Part shown: positions 35,120-42,817 of the stretch, one piece after another | Numbering within the stretch: position 1 is the first letter of the stretch | Layout of the letters: every line of letters starts with the position of its first letter | Notes under the pieces: model-generated | What the model was told of the DNA's origin: nothing | Databases searched by the model: none | What the model saw: the letters and a program-made list of their open reading frames with translations, nothing else | Made by a program: the position numbers and the translations under genes | Assembly: GCF_027922165.1 (NCBI RefSeq) | Contig: NZ_BSFD01000001.1 | Coordinates: forward strand, 142,883-206,882 | Source of the DNA: Brevundimonas intermedia | Lineage (GTDB): Bacteria > Pseudomonadota > Alphaproteobacteria > Caulobacterales > Caulobacteraceae | Reading direction: 5' to 3' | DNA: 64,000 nucleotides

Positions 35120-35884
35120 TTAGAAGCGCGTAAAAAACGACGGCAGGTGGCCCAGCTCTGGCTTTGGCGCGACCTCTTTCGAGGCCGTTTCCGTCATCGG
35201 GGACGTCGGGTCCGCAGGCATACCCTCCCCCTCATGCTCCGAACGTTCCGGGACGGTTTGATTGGGCGCATCGTCCGTGTCGGTTTGGACGACCTCTGTC
35301 CTCGGCGAAGGGCACGGCGGCTCCGCAGCCGGCTCCAAAGGTCCAGTTGCTTCGACCAAGACCTCCGGCGGCAATGGAGCGGAACCCTGGCCCTTACCCT
35401 GGCGCCGCAGGACCTTTGATCGCGCCCCTACGACTGCGACCGACCCGAGACGCAACAAGCCGTTTACGGCGCCCGCAACACCCGCTTCGAATTGGTCGAG
35501 CGCGCGGTCGATGCGGACACGAAACTGCGGATCCGTCTCTGACCTTTGCCGCCCCAAATAGGCGAGCAACCCCAGCCAGATCAGGACCGACAGCCAAGCG
35601 CCCTGGACGAAGCAGAGACTGGCCCAGTCGAGGTGAGGCGCGATCCAATAGGCGGATCGCAGCTCCTCCGCAGTGAGCTCGACCACCCCTCCGTAGGGAT
35701 GGCGAAGCGGAACGGTATGGATCGGCGCAGTGCTCAGGAGCGACTGAAGATCGGCCTCAAATGCGCGGAGGCTATAGCCGATCGCCGTCGCCCCCGTACG
35801 CCACGCCACGACGACCCAGACCACCACCAACCCTCCGCGCAGCCACCGTGTGGCCTGGCGCTTCGCGACGACGTAGGACCGCAT
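35120..35884 (-). CDS. Hypothetical membrane protein (254 aa)
   Basis: It has two predicted membrane helices, near residues 17-35 (GGLVVVWVVVAWRTG) and 90-108 (FVQGAWLSVLIWLGLLAYLG), with about 55 residues between them likely periplasmic. A long proline- and acid-rich cytoplasmic tail follows (about 160-254). The start codon lies two bases after the stop of the upstream gene, so the two form an operon. No family recognised. The topology resembles accessory proteins of mobile elements, but that is weak evidence. Confidence 0.65.
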   Translation of the reverse strand: MRSYVVAKRQATRWLRGGLVVVWVVVAWRTGATAIGYSLRAFEADLQSLLSTAPIHTVPLRHPYGGVVELTAEELRSAYWIAPHLDWASLCFVQGAWLSVLIWLGLLAYLGRQRSETDPQFRVRIDRALDQFEAGVAGAVNGLLRLGSVAVVGARSKVLRRQGKGQGSAPLPPEVLVEATGPLEPAAEPPCPSPRTEVVQTDTDDAPNQTVPERSEHEGEGMPADPTSPMTETASKEVAPKPELGHLPSFFTRF

Positions 35885-35886
35885 GG

Positions 35887-36336
35887 TCAGCGACCGTTCA
35901 GGGAATTCAGGTGGTCTTCGCGCTTCAGGTGGTGTGCGACAAAGGCATTGTAGAGGCCCCAGAGACGTTCATCGCCATCGGGATAAAACCTTCTGAAAGG
36001 TGACGGCGGTTGTAGGCCAAACATTTCCGCTGCGCCCTTAGTGATGTCCTCCTTGATTTCCGTGAGCGGACGCGTCGGGGCCAATTCCGGCTCAAAGATC
36101 TTCGCAGCGATCAGCAGCGACAGGCTCGTGTTCACGAAGCCGAAATAGGCGGCGCTCTTGGTGAAGTAGTTCTCCTCCGTAGCGCGATATTCCCGGATGA
36201 TGAGCTCGGCGAGCTCGCTGATCGTGCAGTGTGACTTCGCGGAATAGCGGCGAAGGAAGTCTGCACTCTCCTCCGACAGACGGAGGTTCAGGCGGTGCTT
36301 ATGCAGCTTTCTAGACGGCTTGGGGTGTGATGGCAT
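35887..36336 (-). CDS. Hypothetical protein with N-terminal ribbon-helix-helix-like segment
   Basis: The 149-aa protein starts with a basic segment (HPKPSRKLHKHRLNLRLSEE) followed by helices (SADFLRRYSAKSHCTISELAELIIREY), the pattern of ribbon-helix-helix DNA-binding proteins. The rest contains a hydrophobic stretch (FVNTSLSLLIAAKIF) and an unrecognised C-terminus. The ATG at 36336 was chosen over upstream starts because the RHH-like region begins there. It is the first gene of a pair with the membrane protein and diverges from the regulator/excisionase/integrase operon across 117 bases. Confidence 0.6.
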   Translation of the reverse strand: MPSHPKPSRKLHKHRLNLRLSEESADFLRRYSAKSHCTISELAELIIREYRATEENYFTKSAAYFGFVNTSLSLLIAAKIFEPELAPTRPLTEIKEDITKGAAEMFGLQPPSPFRRFYPDGDERLWGLYNAFVAHHLKREDHLNSLNGR

Positions 36337-36453
36337 GGCCAGCTTTCTGGGTGAGGGGTGAATTCGCACAGAATAGGGGCCACGCCCAAAAAGCGAAACA
36401 GTAAGTTCGAATTCTATCTTGACCATGCCATGAGCCGCCCATACGGTTCCGCC

Positions 36454-37110
36454 ATGAGCACATACTTCTCCCCATCTCATGTCTGGGAAACCTCCTTCAC
36501 GGCATCAGAAGCTTGCCGGGTGACCGACATCAATCCGCCCGTGCAGCGCAACTGGCGGCGTCGCGGGCTTCTGCCAAAAGTCGAGGGCTGGGCCAGACTT
36601 TCCCCTCAGGACCTGCTTCACGTGTCGCTCAGAGAAGCGATGGGACAGTTAGGCATCCCTCACCTGGATCCCCTGATTTATTTGGATGACGCCGTGGTGG
36701 CCGCACAGGCTTGGGCGGTGACACACCCAGGCTCCTTAGGCTACCTGGACGGCCTGGAGCCTGAGCTTCATCCTCGCAGTTCCTTTTTCGACCCCCCAAG
36801 GTTCAGATACGCTTGGGCGAGAACGCCTTGGCGCGAAGGATTAAAGCTTGAGCTCGCTACCGATCTCTCAAGCCTGAATGAAGTGTTGGCGGAATACGAC
36901 GAGGAGCCAGCCGCTGGCATTGCACTGATAGACCTCAAAGCCATCGGCCTAGGTTTGGCTGAGAGGGCCGGCGAACCGCTCTGGTACGTCAGCGCCGGAC
37001 CTGGAATGCGGAACAAGGTCGACGCTCAGAATGCTGCGGCGAATGGCGACAAAGCCGCCCAGCAGGCTCTCGAAGCCATTGGGGTAGAATGGGACGCTAG
37101 CAAGCTATGA
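36454..37110 (+). CDS. Island regulator with MerR-like N-terminal helix-turn-helix
   Basis: The 218-aa protein has an N-terminal MerR/AlpA-like helix-turn-helix (FTASEACRVTDINPPVQRNW, RRRGLLPKVEGWARL) and an uncharacterised C-terminal domain. It is the first gene of a three-gene operon: its stop overlaps the excisionase start (ATGA), and that gene overlaps the integrase. The context suggests a role in controlling excision or integrase expression. The ATG at 36454 is preferred since upstream residues do not look like protein. Confidence 0.65.
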   Translation: MSTYFSPSHVWETSFTASEACRVTDINPPVQRNWRRRGLLPKVEGWARLSPQDLLHVSLREAMGQLGIPHLDPLIYLDDAVVAAQAWAVTHPGSLGYLDGLEPELHPRSSFFDPPRFRYAWARTPWREGLKLELATDLSSLNEVLAEYDEEPAAGIALIDLKAIGLGLAERAGEPLWYVSAGPGMRNKVDAQNAAANGDKAAQQALEAIGVEWDASKL

Positions 37111-37355
37111 GCAGGCGCATTCCAACGCGCCCCACCATTCTGGAACCCCGCGGCCTGAACCGCGAGCAAGCCAGCCTCTACGTCGGCATCAGCGTTTCCA
37201 AATTCGATCAGCTCGTCCACGACGGCCGAATGCCGGCGCCCAAACGGATCGATGCTCGGAAGGTCTGGGATCGTCATGCTCTGGACAGCGCATTCTGGGC
37301 TCTTCCAGAGGATGGGCCTGACCGCAACGACAACCCCTGGGACGCACCGGCGTGA
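37107..37355 (+). CDS. Excisionase / AlpA-like DNA-binding protein
   Basis: The 82-aa protein contains one helix-turn-helix of the excisionase kind (GLNREQASLYVGISVSKFDQ, then LVHDGRMPAPKRID). Such proteins bend DNA at attachment sites to favour excision or activate integrase transcription. It overlaps the previous gene by four bases and the integrase by four bases (GTGA), so all three are coupled. Confidence 0.8.
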   Translation: MSRRIPTRPTILEPRGLNREQASLYVGISVSKFDQLVHDGRMPAPKRIDARKVWDRHALDSAFWALPEDGPDRNDNPWDAPA

Positions 37356-38365
37356 AGAAAAAGCCGAGTCACGTCAGCCACTATCGCGACGTGCGCGGCA
37401 AGCCCCGATGGCGATTTCGGCGCGTTGGCTTTCCCGAGTCACAAACGACTGAGCCGTTCGGATCGGAAGCGTGGTGGACGTGGTACGCCGCCGCATCCCT
37501 GGCTCAACCCAAGCCGGTTGCGGCAAGCCGAAGCACGCCCGGCTCCATCCATGCGCTGGGCGTCGCCTATTACGCGTCGGCCGATTACAACGGGCTCAGG
37601 CCGACCACCCAGCGCACCTACAAGGGCATCTTCGACCGCTATCGCGACAAGTACGGCGCCAAACCGGTCGCACTCCTCGAGCCTAGGCATATTCGCGGGC
37701 AGATGGACGCCATGGCGGCGACCCCAGCCGCAGCGAACAACATGCTGAAGGTGCTTCGGGCCGTGATGCGCTTTGCGGTGGATCGAGGAATTGTTCGTAC
37801 CGACCCCACGAGCGGCGTCCGAATGCTTCGATACAGGAGCGAGGGCTTCCACACCTGGACGGAGCCTGAGGTCGCTGCTTTCGAAACTAAGTGGCCCATC
37901 GGCAGCAAGGAGCGGCTTGGGTTCGACCTGCTGCTCTACACGGCTCAACGCTCAGGTGACGTGCGTCAGATGACCGTCCACCAGGTTCGCGACGGTCGTG
38001 TCCTGGTGCACCAGGAAAAGACGGGACAGTTGGTCGATATACCGCTGCACCCACGGCTTCAAACCTCGCTGGCGGCGCACAAGATCGAGCACCTGGCGCT
38101 GTTGACGACCAAATACGGCAAGCCCTTCACAGAGAAGGGGTTCGGAAACTGGGTGAGCAAGGCGGCGGAACGCGCCGGCCTTCCGTCGCACTGCTCAGCC
38201 CACGGCCTGCGTAAAGCGGCGGCCCGCCGATTGGCGGAAGCCGGGTGCTCAGCCCATGAAATCATGGCCATCACCGGCCACCAAAGCCTGAAGGAGGTCG
38301 AGCGCTACACGCGCGAGGCCGGCCGACGCAATCTCGCCGATTCCGCCATGAAGCGGATCGGCTGA
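37352..38365 (+). CDS. int: Tyrosine-type site-specific integrase
   Basis: The 337-aa protein is a phage-type tyrosine recombinase with a complete catalytic set: R200 (YTAQRSGDVRQM), K223 (HQEKTGQ), H284-x2-R287 (AHGLRKAAARRL), H310 (GHQSLKEVERY) and nucleophile Y319. N-terminal arm-binding and core-binding domains occupy about residues 1-160. It should integrate the island at the 3' end of the adjacent tRNA-Ser, whose last bases lie 92 nt downstream. The GTG start overlaps the excisionase stop. Confidence 0.95.
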   Translation: MKKKPSHVSHYRDVRGKPRWRFRRVGFPESQTTEPFGSEAWWTWYAAASLAQPKPVAASRSTPGSIHALGVAYYASADYNGLRPTTQRTYKGIFDRYRDKYGAKPVALLEPRHIRGQMDAMAATPAAANNMLKVLRAVMRFAVDRGIVRTDPTSGVRMLRYRSEGFHTWTEPEVAAFETKWPIGSKERLGFDLLLYTAQRSGDVRQMTVHQVRDGRVLVHQEKTGQLVDIPLHPRLQTSLAAHKIEHLALLTTKYGKPFTEKGFGNWVSKAAERAGLPSHCSAHGLRKAAARRLAEAGCSAHEIMAITGHQSLKEVERYTREAGRRNLADSAMKRIG

Positions 38366-38456
38366 GCCAACGAAACAAGAACAGCTTTGTCTAACAACCC
38401 GCACAAGGGTTAGACATATTGGGAGCTATAGGATTGATTTTACTTCAAAAAATTAA

Positions 38457-38476
38457 GTGGGTGGCGGACAGAGAGG
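38457..38476. repeat. attR-type direct repeat overlapping the tRNA-Ser 3' end
   Basis: This 20-mer is identical to 17146-17165. It covers the CCA end and part of the acceptor/T-arm of tRNA-Ser on the minus strand, so integration there leaves the tRNA intact. It lies 92 bases after the integrase gene. Confidence 0.88.
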
Positions 38477-38551
38477 GATTCGAACCCTCGGTAGGCTTTC
38501 ACCTACACACGCTTTCCAAGCGTGCGCGATCGACCACTCCGCCACCTGTCC
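38462..38551 (-). tRNA. tRNA-Ser (anticodon GGA)
   Basis: The 90-base gene reads from GGACAGG at 38551 to an encoded CCA at 38464-38462. The acceptor stem pairs GGACAGG with TCTGTCC. The anticodon loop TTGGAAA lies on a CACGC/GCGTG stem (anticodon 38517-38515), a long variable arm (GTAGGTGAAAGCCTAC) is present as required for class II serine tRNAs, and the T-arm contains GGTTCGAATCC. It is the insertion site of the island. Confidence 0.96.
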
Positions 38552-38690
38552 GTTTCACGCCACGTCTTGCGCGCCGCCGGAGGTCGATCCGGCGGGAGGC
38601 GGGCCTGATAGAACACGTTCGCCCCCTCGGCAAGCGCCTCTGACATCCCCATATAGGCGCCGAAGTTATTTTTCGTCCCAGGAGCCCCCG

Positions 38691-39341
38691 ATGTTGTTCA
38701 AGAAAAGCGCCGAACTGCCCACCGCAGAGACCGCCCTGCCCGGCCGCGCCGAGCCTCTGGCCACCGACGTCAACCACTATGTCAGCGGCAATCCGCTGAA
38801 GGGCCCTTATCCCGAGGGGTTCCAGACCGCGATCTTCGGCATGGGCTGTTTCTGGGGCGTGGAGCGGATCTTCTGGTCGCTGCCGGGCGTCTGGGTGACC
38901 TCGGCCGGCTATTCGGGCGGGATCACGCCCAATCCGACCTATGAGGAGACCTGCACCGGACGCACCGGCCATACCGAGGTGGTCAAGGTGGTGTTCGATC
39001 CCAAGGTCATCACCTACGCCGAACTGCTGAAGGCCTTCTGGGAGAACCATGACCCGACCCAGGGCATGCGCCAGGGCAATGACGTGGGCACCACCTATCG
39101 CTCGGCGATCTACACCCTGAACGACGAACAACAGCGCGAGGCGGAAGCGTCGCGCGACGCCTATCAGGCAGCCCTGACCACGGCGGGCCGTGGGACGATC
39201 ACCACCGAGATCGAACCCGCCGGCGAGTATTTCTACGCCGAGGCCTATCACCAGGGGTATCTGGCCAAGAACCCCGCCGGTTATTGCGGCATCGGCGGCA
39301 CCGGCGTGGTCTGCCCCATAGGGATCGGCGTCGACGCCTGA
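38691..39341 (+). CDS. msrA: Peptide-methionine (S)-S-oxide reductase
   Basis: The 216-aa protein has the catalytic MsrA motif GCFWG (about residue 50) and the conserved stretches [26 protein letters not shown] and [10 protein letters not shown]. It reduces methionine-S-sulfoxide in oxidised proteins. The ATG follows AGGAG with a normal spacing; extending the frame upstream would run through the tRNA gene. Cysteines near the C-terminus ([11 protein letters not shown]) may serve as resolving residues. Confidence 0.95.
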   Translation: MLFKKSAELPTAETALPGRAEPLATDVNHYVSGNPLKGPYPEGFQTAIFGMGCFWGVERIFWSLPGVWVTSAGYSGGITPNPTYEETCTGRTGHTEVVKVVFDPKVITYAELLKAFWENHDPTQGMRQGNDVGTTYRSAIYTLNDEQQREAEASRDAYQAALTTAGRGTITTEIEPAGEYFYAEAYHQGYLAKNPAGYCGIGGTGVVCPIGIGVDA

Positions 39342-39435
39342 TCACCCCGCATCGGGCGAAATGTCCTGCGGCCGCCGGCTAGGCGTCGGCGGCCGACAGG
39401 CGTAGGGAACGGCGAAAAGGTCCAGGGAGCCGCTC

Positions 39436-40758
39436 ATGTCCGCCTTCGTCCACCCCGATGAGATTCGCAGCCGTTTCTCGGCCGCCCTGTCCGCCATGTA
39501 CCGGGCGGAGGTGCCCCAGTACGGCGAGCTGCTGACTCTGGTGGCCAAGGTCAACGCCCAGGCGCTGAAGGCCGATCCGGATAGGGCGGACCGTCTGGCG
39601 GCCGCCGGCGAACTGGCGCGGCTGTCGGAAGAACGTCACGGCGCCATCCGCGTCGGCACGGCGGACGAACTGGCCACCATCGCCCGCGCCTTCGCCGTCA
39701 TGGGCATGGCGCCGGTCAGCTATTACAACCTCGCCTCGGCGGGGGTTCCGGTCCACTCGACGGCCTTCCGCCCGGTCGATCCGGCGGCCCTGGCGCGCAA
39801 TCCCTTCCGGGTCTTCTGCTCCCTGCTGCGGCTGGAGCTGATCGAGGACGAGGCCCTGCGTCAGGAGGCCGCCGCCGCCCTGGCCCGGCGCGACATCTTC
39901 ACCCCCGGCGCCCGGGCGCTGATCGAGACGGGCGAGACAGCCGGCGGACTGGACGAGGACCAGGCCGACCGGTTCGTGTCCGAACTGCTGGAGACCTTCC
40001 GCTGGCACGCCGAGGCGACGGTCAGCGCCGCCGTCTATGAACGACTGGTGGCCGCCCACCGGCTGATCGCGGACGTGGTCAGTTTCAAGGGGCCGCACAT
40101 CAACCACCTGACGCCGCGCACCCTGGATATCGACGCCGCCCAGGCGGCCATGCCCGAACGCGGCATCACGCCCAAGGAGACGATCGAGGGCCCGCCCGCC
40201 CGCGCCTGCCCCATCCTGCTGCGCCAGACCAGTTTCAAGGCCCTGCAGGAGGCCATCGCCTTCCCCGGCGCGGACGGCGCCGTCCAGGGCGTGCACACCG
40301 CCCGGTTCGGCGAGATCGAGCAGCGGGGTTGCGCCCTGACCTCCGCCGGTCGCGCCCTGTATGACGCGGCCCTGGCGAGCCAGGACTTCTCGGCCCTGCC
40401 CGACGACTGGACGGCGTTGCGACGGGGCGGCCTGGCCTGGTTCCGCTATCGCGCGACGCCGGAAGGCCTGGGCGGACGCGCAGAAACGGCCGACCTGGAG
40501 GCCCTGATCGCCCTGGGGCATGTCGTCGCGGAGCCGATCACCTATGAGGACTTCCTCCCCGTCAGCGCGGCCGGCATCTTCCAGTCCAACCTGGGCGCCG
40601 AAGTGCGCGAGGCCTATGCCGTAGACCCGGCCAAGGCCGATTTCGAACAGGCTCTGGGCCGTTCGGTGCTGGACGAAATGGCGCTGTATCAGGCGGAGCA
40701 GGAGGCCTCGATCAGGATGACGCTGAAGGCCTTGGGGCTGGCAGAGACCCTGGCCTGA
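39436..40758 (+). CDS. 2-oxoadipate dioxygenase/decarboxylase (HglS/YdcJ, DUF1338 family)
   Basis: The 440-aa protein belongs to the VOC-related DUF1338 family: YNLASAGVPVHSTAFRPVD, NPFRVFCSLLRLELI, HINHLTPRTLDIDAAQ and the C-terminal YEDFLPVSAAGIFQSNLG. HglS converts 2-oxoadipate to D-2-hydroxyglutarate in lysine catabolism using iron and oxygen; the histidines in PVHSTAF and HINHLT are likely metal ligands. The next gene begins shortly downstream but has an unrelated function. Confidence 0.88.
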   Translation: MSAFVHPDEIRSRFSAALSAMYRAEVPQYGELLTLVAKVNAQALKADPDRADRLAAAGELARLSEERHGAIRVGTADELATIARAFAVMGMAPVSYYNLASAGVPVHSTAFRPVDPAALARNPFRVFCSLLRLELIEDEALRQEAAAALARRDIFTPGARALIETGETAGGLDEDQADRFVSELLETFRWHAEATVSAAVYERLVAAHRLIADVVSFKGPHINHLTPRTLDIDAAQAAMPERGITPKETIEGPPARACPILLRQTSFKALQEAIAFPGADGAVQGVHTARFGEIEQRGCALTSAGRALYDAALASQDFSALPDDWTALRRGGLAWFRYRATPEGLGGRAETADLEALIALGHVVAEPITYEDFLPVSAAGIFQSNLGAEVREAYAVDPAKADFEQALGRSVLDEMALYQAEQEASIRMTLKALGLAETLA

Positions 40759-40782
40759 CTGCGGCCTCGACGATCAGCCGTA

Positions 40783-42666
40783 TTGCCTGAACCGATCCGC
40801 CGGATCATAGACGCGGCCGTGCCCCCCTCCGCCCCCTCGTCCACGCGCCGTTATGATCTGGACTGGATCCGGGTCGGAGCCTTTGGCCTGCTGATCCTGT
40901 ATCATGTCGGCCTGGTGTACGGGGTCTATGGCTGGCACGTGCACAGCGTCCACACCTTCGAGTGGATGCGCGAAGCCATACTGATCACCAATCCCTGGCG
41001 GCTGACCCTGCTGTTCCTGGTGTCCGGGGCGGCCTTACGGTTCATGACCTTCCGGCGCAGTCCGCGCGAGGTCGCGCGCGCCCGGTTCGAACGGTTGGTC
41101 CCGCCCCTGCTGTTCGGCGCGGTGATCCTGGTGCCGATCCAGTCGTGGATCGAGGCGATGGACAAGGCCGGCTGGCCCGGCGGGCTCGCCGGCTTCGCCG
41201 CCTGGATGGTTCATGAGTTCAGCTTCAGCGGTCTGGCCGACGGCGTTCCGGTCAACCACCTGTGGTTCATCGTCTATATCGCGGCCTACAGTATCGTCAC
41301 CGTCCTGCTGTGGCGCCGGCCGGGCCTGATCGACCGGATCAGCGCGACCCTGGAAAAGCTATTGGCGGGGCCGCGCGTGCTGATCCTGCCGATTCTCTAT
41401 CTGATCGCCATCCGCATCCTGCTGTTTCCGTGGTTCGGGGTGACGAACATCCTGCACTGGGACTGGTACAATCACGCTCTGTCGCTGGGGGCCTTCGTCT
41501 TCGGCTTCTGCATCGTGGGTCGCGAGACGATCTGGCGCGACATGGAGCGGTATCGCTGGGTCGCCCTGGGCCTGGCCGCCGTGGCCCTGCCCGTCATGAT
41601 GGCCCAGGTCTGGCATCCGGGCGGGCGGGCCTTGTGGGGCGTGCCCAAGGCCATGGTCTACGGCCTGGACCAGTGGGCGGTGATCGTCGCCATCCTGGGC
41701 TTCGGCAGCCGGCATCTGCGGTCGCGCGGGGGGCCGGTGCTGACCTATCTGACCGAGGCCACCTTCCCCCTATATTTAGCGCACCAGACGATCCTGGTCG
41801 CGGCGGTCTGGATCATTCGGCCAGCCCGTCTGCCGGTGGGGCTGGAGGCCCTGTCGCTGTTGCTGATCACCTTCCTGGGCAGTTTCGCCGTCTATGAGTC
41901 GGTCAAACGCATTCCCGCCATCCGCCCGCTGTGGGGACTGAAGCCGCTGGACGGCCGGCCCTGGCCGCTCGACCTCCAGGCCCTGCGACGCCCGCCCGCC
42001 CGCTATCACCGCCGCCGTCGCCTGTTGGCCATCGGCGTAGCGGCGCCGCTGCTGGCCGTGACTGTGGTGGCCGCGGCCATAGCCGCCTATCCCGGTTTCG
42101 ACAACGCCACCCAGTATCTGAGCGAACTGGGCGGGGCGACGGCCCAGGCGCCGATCATCTTCAACGGCGGAGTCTTCGTCGCCGGGGTGATGGCGGCCCT
42201 GGCCGGCGTCGGCTTCGGCCTGGCGGTCTACGCCCTGACGGAAAAGCGGGTCGCCGGAGCCGTAATCGCCGTGGTCTTCGTCCTAGCCGGCGCCGGCATG
42301 TCCGCCTCGACCCTCTATCCATGGCCGGACCCGCGCCACATGATCATCAACCTGGCCCTGGGCATCCAGCTGGCGCCGGTCCTGCTCCTCTGGGGTCTGG
42401 CGTCACGCCGGGATCTGCCGCGGCTGAAGCTCTTCCTGGCCGTCACCTTCGTGGTCATGGCGATCCTGACCGTTGTAACAAAACACCTGGTCTTCCCAGG
42501 CACGGTCAATGACGCCAATGTCGGCTGGTGGGAGCGCGCCTACGCCATTGTTCTGGTCTGCTGGGTGGGGATTGCAGCCTGGGTTCTGGACCGTAAACTG
42601 TTGCAGGACGCAGCGGATTCGCCTTCTGCGGGGCCTGTGGCCGACCCCGCGACCCGACCAGGGTAA
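40783..42666 (+). CDS. Acyltransferase-3 family membrane protein fused to a DUF998-like domain
   Basis: The 627-aa protein has an N-terminal acyltransferase family 3 domain (about 20-390): RYDLDWIRVGAFGLLILYH with the family Asp, FLVSGAALRFM, RFERLVPPLLFG, VNHLWFIVYIA and FPLYLAHQTIL. A short cytoplasmic linker leads to a C-terminal multi-helix domain (about 415-610) with YPGFDNATQYLSELGG, typical of DUF998. OpgC-like enzymes of the first family succinylate periplasmic glucans; the OPG synthase gene follows 151 bases downstream, so it may modify that glucan. TTG at 40783 and GTG at 40819 are both possible starts. The fusion is unusual. Confidence 0.8.
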   Translation: MPEPIRRIIDAAVPPSAPSSTRRYDLDWIRVGAFGLLILYHVGLVYGVYGWHVHSVHTFEWMREAILITNPWRLTLLFLVSGAALRFMTFRRSPREVARARFERLVPPLLFGAVILVPIQSWIEAMDKAGWPGGLAGFAAWMVHEFSFSGLADGVPVNHLWFIVYIAAYSIVTVLLWRRPGLIDRISATLEKLLAGPRVLILPILYLIAIRILLFPWFGVTNILHWDWYNHALSLGAFVFGFCIVGRETIWRDMERYRWVALGLAAVALPVMMAQVWHPGGRALWGVPKAMVYGLDQWAVIVAILGFGSRHLRSRGGPVLTYLTEATFPLYLAHQTILVAAVWIIRPARLPVGLEALSLLLITFLGSFAVYESVKRIPAIRPLWGLKPLDGRPWPLDLQALRRPPARYHRRRRLLAIGVAAPLLAVTVVAAAIAAYPGFDNATQYLSELGGATAQAPIIFNGGVFVAGVMAALAGVGFGLAVYALTEKRVAGAVIAVVFVLAGAGMSASTLYPWPDPRHMIINLALGIQLAPVLLLWGLASRRDLPRLKLFLAVTFVVMAILTVVTKHLVFPGTVNDANVGWWERAYAIVLVCWVGIAAWVLDRKLLQDAADSPSAGPVADPATRPG

Positions 42667-42817
42667 AAATCCCCCATATTTTTTGGCTATATCAACATTG
42701 CGTGATTGAAAATCGCGCGAATGTGATCGACTATAGGGCTCGTGCTGCAATGCAGCGCGCCGCCCCCTTCCTGCCTTCGGAAGCCGGGTCGGTCAACACG
42801 GGGGCGTCCAGAGCGGC

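Noticed and set aside
38457..38690. Upstream extension of the msrA frame
   Set aside because: It would translate through the tRNA-Ser gene; the ATG at 38691 has a good ribosome site.
42667..42817. Promoter for opgH (TTGAAA and GACTAT region)
   Set aside because: The -10 match is too poor to support a call without transcript data.
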